A stretch of 64,000 nucleotides of DNA from Pseudomonas lactis (GTDB lineage: Bacteria; Pseudomonadota; Gammaproteobacteria; Pseudomonadales; Pseudomonadaceae), in contig NZ_JYLO01000007.1 of assembly GCF_001439845.1 (NCBI RefSeq), positions 310,001 to 374,000 on the forward strand. Direction: 5' to 3'. The position numbers were made by a program, and so were the translations under genes. Positions 38,177 to 47,004 of the stretch are shown piece after piece (position 1 is the stretch's first letter; each line of letters starts with the position of its first letter). The notes under the pieces are model-generated. The model had not been told where the DNA came from. It worked only from the letters and a program-made list of their open reading frames with translations, and searched no databases.

Positions 38177-38189
38177 CGCATAACGTTGT
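38177..38189 (-). promoter_or_regulatory. Second copy of the LysR-associated 13-base motif
   Basis: CGCATAACGTTGT, the exact reverse complement of 37191-37203. It lies in the 107-base space between the LysR gene and the transporter it probably regulates. Confidence 0.5.
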
Positions 38190-38269
38190 CGTCGCGAAAA
38201 CTTTGCCCTAGTGTCCGCCCCACACGTGTCACCCCTATAACAATAACGGCGCACGCCGGGGCCACTAGC

Positions 38270-39685
38270 ATGAGCGAATCCCAGAGCATCCCTACCCAAG
38301 CAGCGGTGGGAAATACCACGCAACGCAAGCAGATCAATCCCGCCATCATCCTGCTGAGCATCGTCCTGCTCGCAGTGGCGTTTACCTACGCGGTGAACTC
38401 GGGCACGTTCCAGCGCCAGAATGGCCTGGTGATACCGGGCTCTTACCAGGTGCTGGAAAAACACGACTCCCTGGGCCAACTGTTCAGCCTGGAGCCGCGC
38501 AAAGCCGGCGACACCGTGGCCCGCCCGGTGTCCTTGGTGGAAGGTTTCATGGCCATTCCCCAGGGCATCGAGAAACGTGCGGCGCTGATTTTCATGGTGC
38601 TGTTCATCGGTGGCATGTTCGGGGTGCTGAACAAGGCCGGAGTGATCGACGCCGGGCTGGAACGCATGCTGGGGCTGACCCGGGGTAATATCTACGTGCT
38701 GGTGCCATGCCTGATGCTGGTGTTTTCCGCCGGCAGTACCTTCATGGGGCTGGCCAAGGAATTTATCCTCATCGTGCCGTTGATGGTTGCCATGGCTAAT
38801 CGGCTGGGGCTGTCGAACCTGATCGGGCTGGCCATCGTCACGATCTCGGTGAAGATCGGCTACCTGGCTTCTATTTCCAATCCCGTGGCGCAGCCGATGG
38901 TCGGGCTGCCGATCTTCAGTGGCCTGAGCATGCGTGTGCTCGCCTACTGCAGCTTCCTGCTGGTGGGCATTGCCTTCGTGCTGTGGAGTATTCGCAAGCA
39001 CGGTTACGATGCCACGGCGCAGATCACTTTCGAAAGTACGCCGTTGCCCCTTCGCCATCTGATCAACCTGATCGTACTGCTGACGGGCATCGCTTTCCTG
39101 GTCTACGCCTCCAACCGCTGGGGCTGGAAATACCATGAGCTGTCGGCGTTCTACCTGCTGCTGACGCTGGCCTTCAGTGTGATCGCCGGGCTCGGCGCGA
39201 GCACTGCTGCCAGTGCCTTTGTCGATGGAATGAAGAAGGTGCTGATCGCCGGCGTGTTGATCGGCCTGGCCACCGCCGTAGAGATCATCCTCAGTACCGG
39301 CCAGGTACTGGACACCATCGTCAACAGCCTGGCCAACCTGGTGGGCGACCACGGCCCGATCGTGTCGGCCTATGGCATGTTCTTCGCGCAACTGGGGCTC
39401 GATGTACTGATCCCATCCACCTCAGGCCAGGCGGCGGTGACCATGCCGATCTTCGGGCCCTTGGGCCAGTTGTCCGGCGTCAGCCCGCAGACCACGGTGT
39501 TCGCATTCTTGATGGGCAACGGCCTGACCAACATGATCACCCCCACCTCCAGCGGCCTGCTGGTGCTGTTGGCCACCGCCAATGTCGGCTGGGGCCAATG
39601 GGCGCGTTACATCCTGCCGCTGTTCCTGATCTACGCCGTGCTGGCGATGGTGTTGCTGGCCATTGCGGTGACGAGCGGGTACTGA
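38270..39685 (+). CDS. YfcC-family (DcuC-like) membrane transporter
   Basis: A 471-residue inner-membrane protein with about 12 helices, related to the YfcC/DcuC group of carboxylate or amino-acid/peptide carriers. Recognisable segments are LVEGFMAIPQGIEKRAALIFMVLFIGGMFG, read in parts, and a C-terminal PSTSGQAAVTMPIFGPL / NMITPTSSGLLVLLA pair typical of the family's substrate loops. Start ATG 38270 follows CGGGG. A hydrolase gene starts five bases after its stop, so the pair forms an operon under the LysR regulator. The substrate is unknown. Confidence 0.8.
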   Translation: MSESQSIPTQAAVGNTTQRKQINPAIILLSIVLLAVAFTYAVNSGTFQRQNGLVIPGSYQVLEKHDSLGQLFSLEPRKAGDTVARPVSLVEGFMAIPQGIEKRAALIFMVLFIGGMFGVLNKAGVIDAGLERMLGLTRGNIYVLVPCLMLVFSAGSTFMGLAKEFILIVPLMVAMANRLGLSNLIGLAIVTISVKIGYLASISNPVAQPMVGLPIFSGLSMRVLAYCSFLLVGIAFVLWSIRKHGYDATAQITFESTPLPLRHLINLIVLLTGIAFLVYASNRWGWKYHELSAFYLLLTLAFSVIAGLGASTAASAFVDGMKKVLIAGVLIGLATAVEIILSTGQVLDTIVNSLANLVGDHGPIVSAYGMFFAQLGLDVLIPSTSGQAAVTMPIFGPLGQLSGVSPQTTVFAFLMGNGLTNMITPTSSGLLVLLATANVGWGQWARYILPLFLIYAVLAMVLLAIAVTSGY

Positions 39686-39689
39686 ATCG

Positions 39690-41534
39690 ATGAGTGTTAT
39701 CTGCATGCAAATTCTGCCTGACCAAATGATCCCGATGCGTGACGGCATCTACCTGGCCACCGATATCTACCTGCCAGCGGGCGGCAAAGGGCCGTTTCCG
39801 GTAGTGATCGAACGCACGCCCTACGACAAAAGCAAGCCCTCGCGCTCGGAAAAACAGCTCGACGGCCAACACATCTCCCGTGCACAAATAGCCGCACGGT
39901 TTACCGAGCAGGGCTTTGTCGCGATCTTCCAGGACTGCCGTGGGCGCTACGCCTCCGAAGGCACGTTCACCAAATACACGGCCGAGGGTGAGGACGGTTT
40001 CGACACCCTGGCCTGGATCGTCCAACAGCCCTGGTGCAACGGCAGGATCGGCAGCATGGGCCTGTCCTACGCGGCCCACACGCAGTTGGCGATGGCCTGC
40101 CTGCACCCACCGGGCCTTGGCAGCATGGTGCTGGACAGCGGCGGCTTCGCCAATGCTTACCAGTGCGGGATTCGCCAAGGCGGCGCCTTTGAACTCAAGC
40201 AAGCGACCTGGGCCTTTCGCCAGGCCAAGGAAAGCCCGGCGGCCCTGGCCAACCCTCAGATTCGTGAGGCGTTAGAGCAAGAGGATATCCATCAGTGGTT
40301 CACGCGCATGCCATGGCAACCCGGCCAATCGCCGCTTCGCCACGTGCCGGAATACGAAACCTATGTGTTGGACCAATGGGCCCAGGGCACCTTCAGTGAA
40401 TATTGGCAACAGTCCGGCATCTACGCCGAAGGCCACTACGCGCAACTGCCCGATATCCCGGTACTGTTCATGTCCAGCTGGTACGACGCCTACGTCAGCT
40501 CGACCCTGGCCAACTACCGCGCCTTCACCCAGAACGGCACTGCCCGCCAGCGGTTGGTGATGGGCCCATGGCTGCATGGCGACCGCAATATCAGCCACAG
40601 CGGCGATGTGGAGTTCGGCCAGCAAGCCACCTTCGATGGGCAGGTCGATCAGGATTGGCTCAGTTGCCGCCTGGCGTGGTTCGAGCATTCCCTCAAACCA
40701 TCGCCTCACACCACGACGGCCAGCGTGCAGGTGTTCCTGATGGGCGGTGGCAGCGGTAACCGCGATGAGAACGGACGTTTGCAGCATGGCGGCCGCTGGC
40801 TGCACACCACGCAATGGCCACTCCCCGGCAGCCAGACATTGACCCTCTACCTGAATGCACACAGGCAGTTGAGCCGCACGGCACCTGTCGAGGCTGACGC
40901 CCACTTGAGTTACCGCGCCGACCCCGCCCACCCGGTCCCGACCATCGGCGGCGCGCTGACCTCCGGCGCCCCTGTGTTTGTTGGCGGGGCCTTCGACCAA
41001 CGGGAGCGTCCCGACTTTTTCGGCACCCAAGGGGATAACCGCCCCCTGGCTCAGCGCGATGACGTTCTGGTGTTCCAGACCGAGCCTCTGGACGACGACC
41101 TGATCGTCGCCGGTGACGTGCAGATCGAGCTGTGGATCGACAGCGATGCTCCCGACACCGACTTCACCGCCAAGCTGGTGGACGTGTACCCGCCCAGCGC
41201 CGACTACCCCGAGGGCTTTGCGATGAACATCACCGACGGCATCCGCCGCTGCCGTTATCGCGACTCATGGGAACAGCCGACGGCCCTGAATCCCGGCGAA
41301 CGGGTCAAGGTGCTGATCGAACCTTTCGCCACCTGCAACCTGTTCAAGCGCGGCCATCGGTTGCGCCTGGATATCGCCAGCAGCAACTTCCCGCGCTTTG
41401 ACGTCAACCCCAACAGCGGCGAGCCTTCAGGCCAAGCCAGCCACCCTCGGGTTGCCCACAATAGGGTGCACCTGAGCCACGCCGCCGCCTCCTGCCTCAG
41501 GCTTACCGTGGTGCCCAACACGGCGGAGTCCTGA
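39690..41534 (+). CDS. CocE/NonD-family hydrolase (X-Pro dipeptidyl-peptidase fold)
   Basis: A 614-residue alpha/beta hydrolase with the S15/CocE domain order: N-terminal catalytic domain with [13 protein letters not shown] and nucleophile elbow GSMGLSYAA (Ser in GLSYA), a helical cap, then a C-terminal jelly roll ([21 protein letters not shown], and [38 protein letters not shown] in parts). Family members cleave acyl esters, amides or X-Pro peptides. Being five bases behind a YfcC transporter, it probably hydrolyses the imported compound. There is no signal peptide, so it acts in the cytoplasm. Confidence 0.87.
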   Translation: MSVICMQILPDQMIPMRDGIYLATDIYLPAGGKGPFPVVIERTPYDKSKPSRSEKQLDGQHISRAQIAARFTEQGFVAIFQDCRGRYASEGTFTKYTAEGEDGFDTLAWIVQQPWCNGRIGSMGLSYAAHTQLAMACLHPPGLGSMVLDSGGFANAYQCGIRQGGAFELKQATWAFRQAKESPAALANPQIREALEQEDIHQWFTRMPWQPGQSPLRHVPEYETYVLDQWAQGTFSEYWQQSGIYAEGHYAQLPDIPVLFMSSWYDAYVSSTLANYRAFTQNGTARQRLVMGPWLHGDRNISHSGDVEFGQQATFDGQVDQDWLSCRLAWFEHSLKPSPHTTTASVQVFLMGGGSGNRDENGRLQHGGRWLHTTQWPLPGSQTLTLYLNAHRQLSRTAPVEADAHLSYRADPAHPVPTIGGALTSGAPVFVGGAFDQRERPDFFGTQGDNRPLAQRDDVLVFQTEPLDDDLIVAGDVQIELWIDSDAPDTDFTAKLVDVYPPSADYPEGFAMNITDGIRRCRYRDSWEQPTALNPGERVKVLIEPFATCNLFKRGHRLRLDIASSNFPRFDVNPNSGEPSGQASHPRVAHNRVHLSHAAASCLRLTVVPNTAES

Positions 41535-41700
41535 GCGCATCGGATCGCCATTGCGGCACGATAATGGCGCCCCTTCGTCACCCCGCAAGAAAAGTACTTC
41601 AGAATCATCCTTTGCCGCCGATACAGCCCTACACATCTTGGCTGGCTCAAACAACAACACACCGTCCAGCAGACAGACATCACTCTTCAAGGAGCTTTCG

Positions 41701-43620
41701 ATGAACAGCTGGTTCGGTAACATCAGTGTCAATCTCAAACTCGGCCTGGGCTTCGGCCTGGTGTTGGTCCTCACTTCAGTCCTGGCGCTGACGGGCTGGA
41801 CCAGCCTGGGCGGCTTGATCGACCGTAGCAATTGGATGAGCGACATCACTCAGCTCAACGCCTCGTTGACCAAGCTGCGTATCGTGCGCTTGCAATACAT
41901 GCTGGCCAATGGCGACGAAGCCGTGGCGCAGAACGTGCAGACCAGCCTCGATGCCTTCGCCGCCCAGCAACAGAAGCTGCTGGACAGCTTCAAGAGCCCG
42001 GAAAACCTCAAGCTGCTCAATGAGCAGAAAGACGTGATCACCGCCTACCGCCAGTCCCTGAGCAAAATGCGCGAGGCCTATCGCAATGGCAACGCTGCGC
42101 GCGATGTCATGGGCGCCAAGGCCGACATCGCCAACGCACAAATCAATGCGCTGGAAACTAGTGTGCAGCAGTCACCCGAGAGCCCGGAACGCTTCACGCA
42201 GTTTGTGGCCGTGACCCAGGCCAAGAACGAATTCCTGCAGGCTCGCTACGAAGTGCGCGGCTATACCAATAGCCCCAACGCAGAAACCGAAGCGCGCGCG
42301 GCTACACAGCTGGAGAAAGCTGTTGCGGGTTTGAAAGGCCTCAGCGTTGCATTCGGTACTGGACAGCAAAGCGCATTGTCCGCACTGGAAACCGCCCTCG
42401 TTGCTTATCGCAGTGCGGTACAGAGCTACAAAGCGGCCAACGCCAATATCGTCACCGCCCGTGCCGAAATGACCACCCAGGGCGCCGATATCGTGACGAT
42501 CAGCGACAAGCTGTACGACATCCAACTGGAACGTCGCGACGCTGAAAGCACCCAGGCCCGCAGCCTGCAGTTGATCAGCACCTTGCTGGCCCTGTTGGTC
42601 GGCGTGATTGCCGCGTGGGTGATCACGCGCCAGATCACCCGTCCGATCCAGGAAACGCTGGCCGTGGTGGAACGCATCGCTTCGGGCGACCTGAGCCACA
42701 ACATCCAGGTGACCCGTCGTGACGAACTGGGCGTGTTGCAGCAAGGCATCCAGCGCATGGGCACCACCCTGCGCGAGCTGATCAGCGGCATTCGCGACGG
42801 CGTCACTCAGATCGCCAGCGCCGCCGAAGAGTTGTCAGCCGTGACCGAGCAAACCAGCGCCGGTGTGAACAGCCAGAAGATCGAGACCGATCAGGTCGCC
42901 ACCGCCATGCATGAAATGACCGCCACCGTGCAGGAAGTCGCGCGTAATGCCGAGCAGGCTTCCCAAGCCGCTTCCGACGCCGACGGCCAAGCCCGCGAAG
43001 GCGATAAAGTGGTGGCTGAAGCCATCGCCCAGATCGAACGCCTGGCGGCCGAAGTGGCGCGCTCCACCGACGCCATGACGCACCTGCAACAAGAGAGCAA
43101 CAAGATCGGCAGCGTGATGGACGTGATCAAGGCCGTGGCCGAACAGACCAACCTGCTGGCCCTCAACGCCGCCATTGAAGCTGCGCGTGCCGGTGAAGCC
43201 GGCCGTGGCTTTGCCGTGGTCGCCGACGAAGTACGCGGCCTGGCCCAGCGTACACAGAAATCCACCGAGGAAATCGAAGGCCTGGTGGCAGGCTTGCAGA
43301 ACGGCACCCAACAAGTCGCCAGCGTGATGAACAACAGCCGCAGCCTGACCGACAGCAGCGTCGAACTGACGCGCAAGGCCGGGGTATCCTTGGAAAACAT
43401 CACCCGCACCGTGTCGAATATCCAGTCGATGAACCAGCAGATCGCAGCGGCCGCCGAACAGCAAAGCGCCGTGGCGGAAGAGATCAGCCGCAGTATCGTG
43501 AATGTGCGGGACGTGTCCGAGCAGACCGCTACGGCCAGTGATGAGACGGCCAAATCGAGTGTGGAGCTGGCACGGTTGGGTAGCCAGTTGCAGCAGATGG
43601 TCAGTCATTTCCGGGTTTAA
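41701..43620 (+). CDS. Methyl-accepting chemotaxis protein, HBM sensor type
   Basis: A 639-residue chemoreceptor. It has one membrane helix at 10-32, a long all-helical periplasmic domain of about 250 residues, a second helix near 290-310, a HAMP domain ([21 protein letters not shown]) and the signalling hairpin with the invariant tip [21 protein letters not shown]. The sensor length fits the helical bimodular (HBM) domain of P. putida McpS, which senses TCA-cycle acids, so an organic-acid ligand is plausible. Start 41701 has AAGGAG upstream. It ends in the xQMVSHFRV tail without the pentapeptide seen in some receptors. Confidence 0.9.
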   Translation: MNSWFGNISVNLKLGLGFGLVLVLTSVLALTGWTSLGGLIDRSNWMSDITQLNASLTKLRIVRLQYMLANGDEAVAQNVQTSLDAFAAQQQKLLDSFKSPENLKLLNEQKDVITAYRQSLSKMREAYRNGNAARDVMGAKADIANAQINALETSVQQSPESPERFTQFVAVTQAKNEFLQARYEVRGYTNSPNAETEARAATQLEKAVAGLKGLSVAFGTGQQSALSALETALVAYRSAVQSYKAANANIVTARAEMTTQGADIVTISDKLYDIQLERRDAESTQARSLQLISTLLALLVGVIAAWVITRQITRPIQETLAVVERIASGDLSHNIQVTRRDELGVLQQGIQRMGTTLRELISGIRDGVTQIASAAEELSAVTEQTSAGVNSQKIETDQVATAMHEMTATVQEVARNAEQASQAASDADGQAREGDKVVAEAIAQIERLAAEVARSTDAMTHLQQESNKIGSVMDVIKAVAEQTNLLALNAAIEAARAGEAGRGFAVVADEVRGLAQRTQKSTEEIEGLVAGLQNGTQQVASVMNNSRSLTDSSVELTRKAGVSLENITRTVSNIQSMNQQIAAAAEQQSAVAEEISRSIVNVRDVSEQTATASDETAKSSVELARLGSQLQQMVSHFRV

Positions 43621-43624
43621 AAAA

Positions 43625-43659
43625 CCAAAAAAGCCGCCTCAATTTAAGCCGAGGCGGCT
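43625..43659 (-). terminator. Terminator, strongest on the minus strand
   Basis: AGCCGCCTC/GAGGCGGCT stem (43632-43640 with 43651-43659). On the minus strand it is followed by TTTTTTGGTTTT; on the plus strand there is no T tract. It therefore ends a minus-strand transcript coming from the small-ORF unit, and may only weakly stop the chemoreceptor mRNA. Confidence 0.75.
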
Positions 43660-43673
43660 CCACTTCTCAGACC

Positions 43674-43772
43674 TTACAGGTCATCAAAGCTGTCCCGCAG
43701 GAATGTCCACACGTGATAAACACGTAGAGCATTCACTACGAGGTTCCACGTACGTCGTGCAAACTTAGACAT
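43674..43772 (-). CDS. 32-residue small protein with consensus ribosome binding site
   Basis: The frame reads MSKFARRTWNLVVNALRV then YHVWTFLRDSFDDL. The middle is an amphipathic to weakly hydrophobic helix with a basic N-terminus and an acidic C-terminus, so peripheral membrane contact is possible. AAGGAGG, a complete Shine-Dalgarno, sits eight bases before the ATG at 43772, and a minus-strand terminator follows the stop after about 15 bases. The Shine-Dalgarno lies in the loop of a GGCCC/GGGCC hairpin, which may control its translation. I do not recognise the family. Confidence 0.65.
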   Translation of the reverse strand: MSKFARRTWNLVVNALRVYHVWTFLRDSFDDL

Positions 43773-43811
43773 ACTCGGCCCTCCTTGAGTTGGGCCTTAC
43801 CTCCAGCGCAC

Positions 43812-43982
43812 TTACCGGAACACGTGAGCCTTTGGACGCGGGTCAATGCGTCCTTTGAGGTGGCCGGGCCAGTGGTCCTTCCGCATCAATCCGGCACGGA
43901 TTACTAGCCCGTGGCGGTCGGTCCAGAATTCGCGCGCATACCCGGCCCACCCAAAAGCGACAAACGCAGAACGGGGAAGATC
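43812..43982 (-). other. Open frame fragment without a start
   Basis: A 56-codon frame on the minus strand, ...FGWAGYAREFWTDRHGLV...MRKDHWPGHLKGRIDPRP...HVFR, closed by TAA at 43812. Only a weakly preceded ATG gives 24 residues. A second overlapping frame (43843-44196) begins LKGRIDPHVDTTAGHVF, so the duplicated 22 bases are read in the same frame in both. The mix looks like remnants of a coding sequence or a conserved RNA, and I cannot decide between them. Confidence 0.35.
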
Positions 43983-44178
43983 CTAACCAACATTCCCGTC
44001 TAAGGTGTGTCCAACAGTGGTCAAATATCCAGTATCGCCCGATAGATTCATTGCAAGCTTTTGCAATCAAGTCAGGCAAGAGAAAGATGCCTAAAGTATC
44101 CATGCCGGCCATCGTTCCGTGTTGCGTGAAGACGTGACCGGCGGTAGTATCCACGTGCGGGTCAATGCGTCCTTTGAG
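43838..44178. repeat. 22-bp exact direct repeats around a 297-bp segment
   Basis: The 22 bases GCGGGTCAATGCGTCC plus TTTGAG occur at 43838-43859 and again at 44157-44178 without a mismatch. The flanks differ completely. The segment between (43860-44156) is uneven in composition and holds only broken reading frames. Exact direct repeats around a short segment could be an insertion footprint, a site-specific recombination pair, or a functional duplicated motif in a transcribed leader. Confidence 0.85.
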
Positions 44179-44181
44179 ATA

Positions 44182-44241
44182 GCAAACCCCAGCCACTCAC
44201 TGGGTTTGCAATAAAAAACCGCCCTACTAAGGCGGTTTTTT
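44182..44241. terminator. Double hairpin between VOC gene and small-ORF unit
   Basis: 44213-44241 is a bidirectional terminator (AAAAAACCGCC, loop, GGCGGTTTTTT) 20 bases past the VOC gene. Beside it, 44182-44209 forms GCAAACCC/GGGTTTGC with further inner CAG/CTG pairing. The pair isolates the small-ORF unit from VOC transcription. Confidence 0.8.
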
Positions 44242-44260
44242 ATTGCCTGCCATTTGCCAC

Positions 44261-44629
44261 TCAGCCCTCGCTGTCCTCGACAAACACCAGCCGATTCCCA
44301 AACGGATCGCGGATGCTCATTTCCCGCGTCCCCCAAGGCGTATCTTCAACCCCTGGCTTGGCATAACGGTACGCTTTGCCCAGCAACTGCTGCTGATACA
44401 CGTCGACCCCTTGGGCCTGGATCCGCACGGCCGCCCCTGGCGAAGCATCGCCATGATGCTCGGACAAATGCAGCACACACTCCCCCAGCGACACTTGCAG
44501 GTACAAAGGGAAATTCGCCTCGAAGCGATGCTGCCAATCAACCTTGAACCCCAGAAAATCGACGTAGAACTCCAACGCCTTGGCCTCGTCGAAAATCCGC
44601 AGGATGGGGGTGACTTTTCCTAAGTGCAT
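44261..44629 (-). CDS. VOC-superfamily protein (glyoxalase/bleomycin-resistance-like)
   Basis: A 122-residue vicinal-oxygen-chelate protein with two beta-alpha-beta3 modules. It shows VTPILRIFDEAKALEFYVDFLGFKVDW and a closing MSIRDPFGNRLVFVED, typical of bleomycin-resistance-like members. The annotated start 44629 (MHLGKVTP) follows GGAG. It lies 29 bases past the D-aminoacylase stop on the same strand and may be the last gene of that operon. The ligand is unknown. Confidence 0.85.
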   Translation of the reverse strand: MHLGKVTPILRIFDEAKALEFYVDFLGFKVDWQHRFEANFPLYLQVSLGECVLHLSEHHGDASPGAAVRIQAQGVDVYQQQLLGKAYRYAKPGVEDTPWGTREMSIRDPFGNRLVFVEDSEG

Positions 44630-44658
44630 GGCAACAGCTCCATCTAAAAGAACCCCAA

Positions 44659-46122
44659 CTATAGAGACGAAAACCCGCCACGCAAATCCCCGTTGCGCGC
44701 CAGGAACCGGCCTGCTCTCGCGCCGTTCGCCTGCCCATCGCGATAGCTCAATACGCCATTGACCCACACGCCATCAATCCCTTCAGCTGCGCGCTGCGGT
44801 GCGGTGAAATCCGCCACATCCCGCACCCGCAGGGGGTCGAACAACACCAGGTCAGCCCAGTAGCCTTCACGGATCTCGCCACGCTCGGCCAGCCCAAAAC
44901 GCGCCGCCGACAAGCCGGTCATCTTGTGCACCGCCGTGTGCAAAGGGAACAAACCGACATCCCGACTGAAATGCCCGAGTACCCGTGGGAAGGCCCCCCA
45001 CAAGCGTGGATGAGGAAACGGGTCTTCAGGCAAGCCGTCCGAGCCCACCATCGACAACGGATGCGCGAGGATGCGCCGAACGTCGGCCTCATCCATCCCG
45101 TAATACACCGCCCCTGCCGGCTGTAAACGGCGAGCGGCCTCCAACAGCGAAACGTTCCACTCGCCAGCGATGTCCTGCAAATCGCGCCCGCCCATGTGCG
45201 GGTGCGGTGTCGACCAGGTAATGGTGATGCGAAACGCGTCGGTCACTTGCTTGAGGTCCAGAGTCGAGGAGCTGGCTGCATAAGGATAGCAATCACAGCC
45301 CACCGGATGATCTTTGGCCGCCGCTTCCAAGGCCGCTAACAGCTGTGGGCTGCGCCCCCAATTACCGGCGCCGGCGCATTTAAGATGGGAAATGATCACC
45401 GGCACCCTCGCCTCTCGGCCGATCAAGAACGCTTCATCCATCGCCTCCAGCACCGGTTCGAACTCGCTGCGCAGGTGAGTGGTGTAGACCGCGCCGTAGG
45501 CCGTCAACTCTTGGGTGAGTTGCAGCACTTCATCGGTCTCGGCGTTGAACGCGCTGGCGTAGGCCAGGCCTGTGGATAAACCCAGGGCACCGGCCTCCAG
45601 GCTTTCCTGCAACTGCACGCGCATGGCCGCGATTTCATAGGGTGTGGCGGTGCGGTGCAGGTCGTCCATATGGTTGCTGCGCAGCGCCGTGTGGCCGATC
45701 AACGCGGCGACGTTCACCGCCGGGCAGGCTCGTTGCACCGCGGCGCGGTAGTCGGCAAACCGTGGATAAGAGAACGCTTCGCGGCTGCCCAGCAAGTTCA
45801 TCGGGTCTGGCGGGTCGCTGCGCAAACTGACCGGCGCGGCGCTGATGCCACAGTTGCCGACAATCACCGTGGTCACGCCCTGGCTGAGCTTGGGCAGCAT
45901 CTGCGGCTGGCGGATCACCACCGTGTCATCGTGGGTGTGCACGTCGATAAAGCCCGGCGCCAATACTCGGCCATGGGCGTCGATGACCTGCTCGGCCTGG
46001 GCTGTGGACAAGTCGCCAATCGTGCGGATGCGCCCTGCGTGCACGCCCACATCGGCGACATACCCTGGGGTGTTACTGCCATCGATGATCAGCGCCTGGC
46101 GAATCAACGTGTCGTACTTCAT
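44659..46122 (-). CDS. N-acyl-D-amino-acid deacylase (D-aminoacylase)
   Basis: A 487-residue amidohydrolase-superfamily enzyme releasing D-amino acids from N-acyl derivatives. The metal site shows GFIDVHTHDD near residue 65 and the bridging Cys in VGNCGIS at about 96; THLRSE, ISHLKCAG and VGSDGLP follow at later ligand positions. Start 46122 (MKYDTLIRQA) lies one base after the RpiR stop. With a GntP-type permease and an RpiR regulator upstream it forms a three-gene catabolic operon for an N-acylated amino acid or a related compound. Confidence 0.9.
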   Translation of the reverse strand: MKYDTLIRQALIIDGSNTPGYVADVGVHAGRIRTIGDLSTAQAEQVIDAHGRVLAPGFIDVHTHDDTVVIRQPQMLPKLSQGVTTVIVGNCGISAAPVSLRSDPPDPMNLLGSREAFSYPRFADYRAAVQRACPAVNVAALIGHTALRSNHMDDLHRTATPYEIAAMRVQLQESLEAGALGLSTGLAYASAFNAETDEVLQLTQELTAYGAVYTTHLRSEFEPVLEAMDEAFLIGREARVPVIISHLKCAGAGNWGRSPQLLAALEAAAKDHPVGCDCYPYAASSSTLDLKQVTDAFRITITWSTPHPHMGGRDLQDIAGEWNVSLLEAARRLQPAGAVYYGMDEADVRRILAHPLSMVGSDGLPEDPFPHPRLWGAFPRVLGHFSRDVGLFPLHTAVHKMTGLSAARFGLAERGEIREGYWADLVLFDPLRVRDVADFTAPQRAAEGIDGVWVNGVLSYRDGQANGARAGRFLARNGDLRGGFSSL

Positions 46123-46123
46123 A

Positions 46124-46984
46124 TCAGTCTCCAAGCGGCAGGCTGCCAGGGCCGCCGCGGTAATCGTCCAGGGCCAGTTTGATCCGGCGCAGGCGTTCCT
46201 GGTTATCGTCCGGCAGGGCCAGCGCCAACTCAGTGGCGAGCAGGTCGATAGCCAGCAGCATGCCGTAGCGGGCCGCAGTAGGCTTGTAGATAAAACTGGT
46301 TTCCGCCGATTGCAGCGGCAGCACGACATCTGCCAACTGCGCCAGGGGCGAATCGGCAAGGGTGATGGCAATGATCCGCGCGTCGTAGTTGCGCGCCAGC
46401 GTCACCACTTCAAGTAATTCAGGGGTCAGGCCCGTGAGCGAGCAGACAATGACGGCATGTTCGGGCCCCAGGGTCGCCGCCGTGACACGCATCATCACCG
46501 GGTCATGGCTGGCGGCAATCGGATAACCCAGCCGCACCAGGCGCACCTGCAACTCATCGCTGCACAGGCTCGACGGCCCGCCCATGCCGAACGCATGGAT
46601 CATCCGCGCCTTGCCCAACAGCTTGACCGCATCGCCAAAACTGCGCTGGTTGAAACCCGACAGGTGCTGACGCAACGTCGCCTCGATGTCCCCCAGGATC
46701 TGCCGATGAAACGCTGACTGTTCTGGCTTGCCCGCCGGGTCGAGAAAGCGGCTGCCCACACCACTGGCCTGGGCCAATTGCAGGCGCAAATCGCGCAAGT
46801 CACGGCAGCCCACGCTGCGGGCAAAGCGTGACAAGGTGGCGGTACTTACCTCAGCCCGTTGCGACAGTTCCTCCAGGCTGGCGGAGGCGGCAAAGCCCAC
46901 ATCCTCAAGCATCAGCTTGGCGATACGCCCTTCGCCGGCACTGAAAGCGTCCTGGCGGGCGCGGATCTGATAGAGGATGTCCAT
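46124..46984 (-). CDS. RpiR-family regulator
   Basis: A 286-residue regulator with an N-terminal RpiR helix-turn-helix (SLEELSQRAEVSTATLSRFARSVGC, read in parts) and a C-terminal SIS domain that normally binds a phosphosugar (IHAFGMGGPSSLCSDELQVRL, VCSLTGLTPELLEVV). It is sandwiched between the permease and deacylase genes and probably controls the operon through the dyad upstream of the permease. The SIS ligand pocket hints at an amino-sugar-type inducer such as an N-acetyl compound. Confidence 0.9.
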   Translation of the reverse strand: MDILYQIRARQDAFSAGEGRIAKLMLEDVGFAASASLEELSQRAEVSTATLSRFARSVGCRDLRDLRLQLAQASGVGSRFLDPAGKPEQSAFHRQILGDIEATLRQHLSGFNQRSFGDAVKLLGKARMIHAFGMGGPSSLCSDELQVRLVRLGYPIAASHDPVMMRVTAATLGPEHAVIVCSLTGLTPELLEVVTLARNYDARIIAITLADSPLAQLADVVLPLQSAETSFIYKPTAARYGMLLAIDLLATELALALPDDNQERLRRIKLALDDYRGGPGSLPLGD

Positions 46985-47004
46985 GGGGGCTCCGGGTTAC
47001 AGGC

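Noticed and set aside
38060..39391. 443-codon minus-strand frame opposite the YfcC transporter
   Set aside because: Very His/Gln-rich mirror of a membrane protein; no motif and no ribosome binding site.
41617..41624. FliA -10-like GCCGATAC upstream of the chemoreceptor gene
   Set aside because: No -35 element at the required 11-base spacing.
43860..43960. tRNA-like look of the sequence around 43870-43960
   Set aside because: No acceptor stem pairing and no GTTCGAATC-type T arm in the right place.
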